64,000 nt of DNA from Amnibacterium sp. CER49 (GTDB taxonomy: Bacteria; Actinomycetota; Actinomycetes; Actinomycetales; Microbacteriaceae), in NCBI RefSeq assembly GCF_029846255.1, contig NZ_JARVWQ010000001.1, positions 1-64,000 on the forward strand, written 5' to 3'. Each line of letters opens with the position of its first letter. The first letter of the stretch is position 1. This document shows positions 62,056 through 64,000 of the stretch, one piece after another. The notes below the pieces were generated by a model, which did not search any database, was not told the origin of the DNA, and saw only the letters and a list, made by a program, of their open reading frames with translations. Both the position numbers and the translations under genes were made by a program.

Positions 62056-62382
62056 GCGCACCCACCTCGCCTCCGCGCTGCTGCGGCCCTGTCGTGCAGA
62101 CGGTATGGAAGCGGCGCTCAGACCGCGGTGAGCATCCCCCGGGCGCGCCGCGGTCACCGCGGGCGACACCGATCGGACACGCCCGGGCGCGCTCCTCACC
62201 TCGCGCGCGGCGGGGAGCACGGATAACGTGCCATGTGGGGAGCGTCGCTGTTGGGCGGCCCAGCCGGGTTCGACTCCCGGGCTCTCCACCACGACCGCCG
62301 GCCGCCCCTCGACGCCGCACCCTCAGCGTCACCTGACCGTCTCTCCCGATTGGCTTCTCCCGTCCTGAGCGAAGGAGAGCCG
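62056..62382. other. 327-bp intergenic region between LCP and SEDS genes
   Basis: Holds the LCP promoter region (62060-62110), a mini-tRNA-like element (62237-62291) and the AAGGAGA ribosome site of the SEDS gene. A second copy of GGGGAGC occurs 28 bp before the one that starts the tRNA-like element. Nothing else is recognised. Confidence 0.6.
62237..62291 (+). other. mini-tRNA-like element (truncated tRNA with CCA)
   Basis: A 7-bp acceptor stem (GGGGAGC 62237-62243 with GCTCTCC 62281-62287, one G-U), a perfect T arm (CCGGG-TTCGACT-CCCGG, 62264-62280), discriminator A and an encoded CCA. In place of the D and anticodon arms there are only 20 nt (62244-62263), with a possible TGGG/CCCA or GTCGC/GCGGC hairpin. 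A decayed tRNA gene or attachment-site remnant is likely; a functional mini-tRNA is possible. Confidence 0.6.
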
Positions 62383-63765
62383 ATGGCGATGACGACCGTG
62401 CTGGAGCGTCCGGCTCCCACCGCGGCCCCGCGGCTGCGGCGATCGACTCGGCTTCGGAACATCGAGCTCGGTCTGCTGCTGCTCGCCGTCGGCGTCTCGG
62501 CCTCGGCGATCCTGCTCGTGCAGCTCGGCGCGCTCGGCCGGATCGACTCACGGATCGCCGCGCTCACCGCCGTCCCGGCGGCCGCCGTGCTCGCGCTGCA
62601 CGTCGTCCTGCGCTTCGTCGCCCCCGACGCGGATCCGTTCATCGTGCCGATCGCCACGGCCCTGAACGGGGTGGGGATCGCGGAGGTCTACCGCATCGAC
62701 CTCTCCCCCACGGGCATCGCGAACCACACGGACGACGGCACCAAGCAGATCGTCTGGACCGCCCTCGCGGTGGCTGCAGCGATCGTGGTGCTGCTCGTCG
62801 TGAGGAACCACCGGCGACTGCAGCGGTACACCTACCTGAGCATGGTCGCGGCCGTCGTCCTCCTGCTGCTGCCGCTCGTGCCCGGCCTCCGCGTCGCGAA
62901 CGCCGGCGCCGACGTCTGGATCCACGTCGGCCCGCTCAGCTTCCAGCCTGCGGAGCTCGGCAAGCTCTTCCTCGCCTTCTTCTTCACCGGCTTCCTCACC
63001 ACGAGACGGGATGCGCTCGCCACGGTGGGGAGGCGGGTGCTCGGCCACCGGCTCCCGCGCGGCCGCGATCTCGGGCCGATCCTCGTGGTGTGGATCGTCG
63101 CGCTGCTCGTGATCGTCGGCGAGCACGCCCTCGGTACCGGGGTGCTCATCTTCGGCATGTTCGTCGCGATGCTCTACGTCGCCACCGGCCGTCGCAGCTG
63201 GCCGCTCTTCGGCCTGCTGCTCGCCGCCGCCGGAGGGTGGGCCTCCGCGCAGCTGCTGCCCTACATCGACGGCCGGTTCGTGAACTGGCTGAGCGCCTTC
63301 GACGGCGATCTCTACAACCAGCCCGGCGGCAGCTTCCAGCTGGTGAACGGCATCTTCGGCCTCGCGCACGGGGGCCTGTTCGGCACCGGGCTCGGCCTCG
63401 GCAGACCGGACCTCACTCCCGCCGCCGACAGCGACTTCATCGTCGCGTCCATCGGTGAGGAGATCGGCCTCGTCGGCCTGTTCGCCCTGCTCTGCCTCTA
63501 CCTCCTCTTCGTCGCGCGCGGCCTCCGCGTCGCGTTCTCCGCCCCCGACGACTACGGCACGCTGCTCGCGGCCGGTCTCGCCTTCGAGTTCGCGCTGCAG
63601 TGCTTCGTCGTCATCGGCGGCGTCCTCCGGGTGATGCCCGAGGCGGGCCTCACCACACCGTTCCTCGCAGCGGGCGGGTCGTCGCTGCTCGCGAACTGGA
63701 TGCTCGCCGCGCTGCTGCTGCGCATCTCCGACACCGTGCGCAGCGCACCTCGGACGACGATCTGA
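62383..63765 (+). CDS. FtsW/RodA/SpoVE (SEDS) family protein, divergent active site
   Basis: A 460-aa SEDS membrane protein with about ten segments. Family parts are clear: GPLSFQPAELGKLFLAFF, LYVATGRRSW, ASIGEEIGLVG, and GLTTPFLAAGGSSLLANW. SEDS enzymes polymerise lipid II with a partner class B PBP. The catalytic Asp of the (Q/E)xDLGT motif is Ala here (GEHALGTGVLIF), so the enzyme may be inactive or altered. No PBP gene is adjacent. ATG 62383 has AAGGAGA 5 nt upstream. Confidence 0.9.
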   Translation: MAMTTVLERPAPTAAPRLRRSTRLRNIELGLLLLAVGVSASAILLVQLGALGRIDSRIAALTAVPAAAVLALHVVLRFVAPDADPFIVPIATALNGVGIAEVYRIDLSPTGIANHTDDGTKQIVWTALAVAAAIVVLLVVRNHRRLQRYTYLSMVAAVVLLLLPLVPGLRVANAGADVWIHVGPLSFQPAELGKLFLAFFFTGFLTTRRDALATVGRRVLGHRLPRGRDLGPILVVWIVALLVIVGEHALGTGVLIFGMFVAMLYVATGRRSWPLFGLLLAAAGGWASAQLLPYIDGRFVNWLSAFDGDLYNQPGGSFQLVNGIFGLAHGGLFGTGLGLGRPDLTPAADSDFIVASIGEEIGLVGLFALLCLYLLFVARGLRVAFSAPDDYGTLLAAGLAFEFALQCFVVIGGVLRVMPEAGLTTPFLAAGGSSLLANWMLAALLLRISDTVRSAPRTTI

Positions 63766-63786
63766 CCGCGCTTCGGCCCGGAGCGA

Positions 63787-63996
63787 TCAGCGCCGGCGCC
63801 CGATGCCCCCGTCACCCGGCGTCGCGACGCCGATCAGACGGTCGATCCGGGCGGTCAGCAGCCGGATCTGCTCGGTGAGCTCGCGGTGCTCCGACGGGTC
63901 CGTCGTGCGCTCGAGGTCCTGCTCGAGCGCCTCGAGGGCGAGGGCGAGCACGTGCAGGTCCCACACGGGCCGATCGACCTGCTCCTCGTCCGTCAC
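63787..63996 (-). CDS. small helical protein (69 aa, hypothetical)
   Basis: A 69-aa protein, mostly one or two amphipathic helices (LHVLALALEALEQDLER and EHRELTEQIRLLTARIDRL), likely to form a coiled coil. It ends in a basic GIGRRR tail. The GTG at 63996 is 5 bp from the window end, so the real start may lie beyond it. Not recognised. Convergent with the SEDS gene, 21 bp apart, with no clear terminator. Confidence 0.55.
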   Translation of the reverse strand: MTDEEQVDRPVWDLHVLALALEALEQDLERTTDPSEHRELTEQIRLLTARIDRLIGVATPGDGGIGRRR

Positions 63997-64000
63997 GGAT

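Noticed and set aside
62209-62291. A complete tRNA using the upstream GGGGAGC as acceptor strand
   Set aside because: The bases between could not be folded into acceptable D and anticodon arms; the 55-nt reading with the nearer GGGGAGC is simpler.

Overview
The window is chromosomal DNA from a very GC-rich actinobacterium, most likely of the family Microbacteriaceae. The evidence is the gene content: SepH, small actinobacterial families such as DUF3145, DUF3710, DUF4191 and DUF4193, a GlnA1/GlnE/GlnA2 block, a fasR-fabD-fabH-acpP-fabF operon, homodimeric AceE, PpgK, an Rpf-like protein, and a second topoisomerase pair beside the primary sigma factor gene. Start codons are often GTG. Many genes look leaderless, with a TA(G/C)nnT -10 hexamer only 6-7 bp before the start codon. 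Nearly all of the content is ordinary core chromosome; no prophage, insertion sequence or CRISPR array is visible.

Layout, 1-24.7 kb. Aconitase (acnA) lies downstream of a dut-DUF3710-DUF3159 operon. DUF3093, DUF4193 and sepH (cell division) follow. A phosphatase-like gene diverges from parC, which converges on parE. DUF7455 and the primary sigma factor sigA come next, then a PAC2/MFS pair divergent from pepA, lpdA and the 2-oxoacid dehydrogenase E2 gene. A convergent membrane protein and the DUF4191/J-domain pair end this part.

Layout, 24.7-44.5 kb. The nitrogen block holds glnA behind a textbook four-element GlnR box, convergent with glnE and glnA2. GlnA keeps the adenylylation tyrosine and GlnA2 has lost it, so GlnE should act on GlnA only. 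panB, a 58-aa protein, ppgK and RNase P RNA follow. Next are a coiled-coil protein with a degenerate zinc ribbon, an 891-aa disordered/permease-like protein, tRNA-Val(TAC), aceE and the fatty acid synthase II operon.

Layout, 44.5-64 kb. This is the looser part. A gene-free stretch (44.5-45.1 kb) carries an 18/19-bp-phased CCTnCAG repeat and three hairpins. It is followed by DUF3145, an MDR oxidoreductase, a family A polymerase-like protein, a 67-bp four-element palindrome, DUF1684, an S9 peptidase, and a small gene under a perfect LexA box. Cell-wall functions cluster here: a coiled-coil lysozyme-like protein, an Rpf/LysM protein with a pseudoknot-like leader, an LCP ligase and a SEDS protein lacking its key aspartate. 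SPFH, flavin monooxygenase, PLP decarboxylase and Pr6Pr genes and a 55-nt mini-tRNA-like element complete it.

The most interesting points are regulatory or structural rather than a new multi-gene system: the GlnR box, the LexA-controlled small protein, the Rpf leader RNA, the two repeat/palindrome loci, the truncated tRNA-like element and the divergent SEDS protein.
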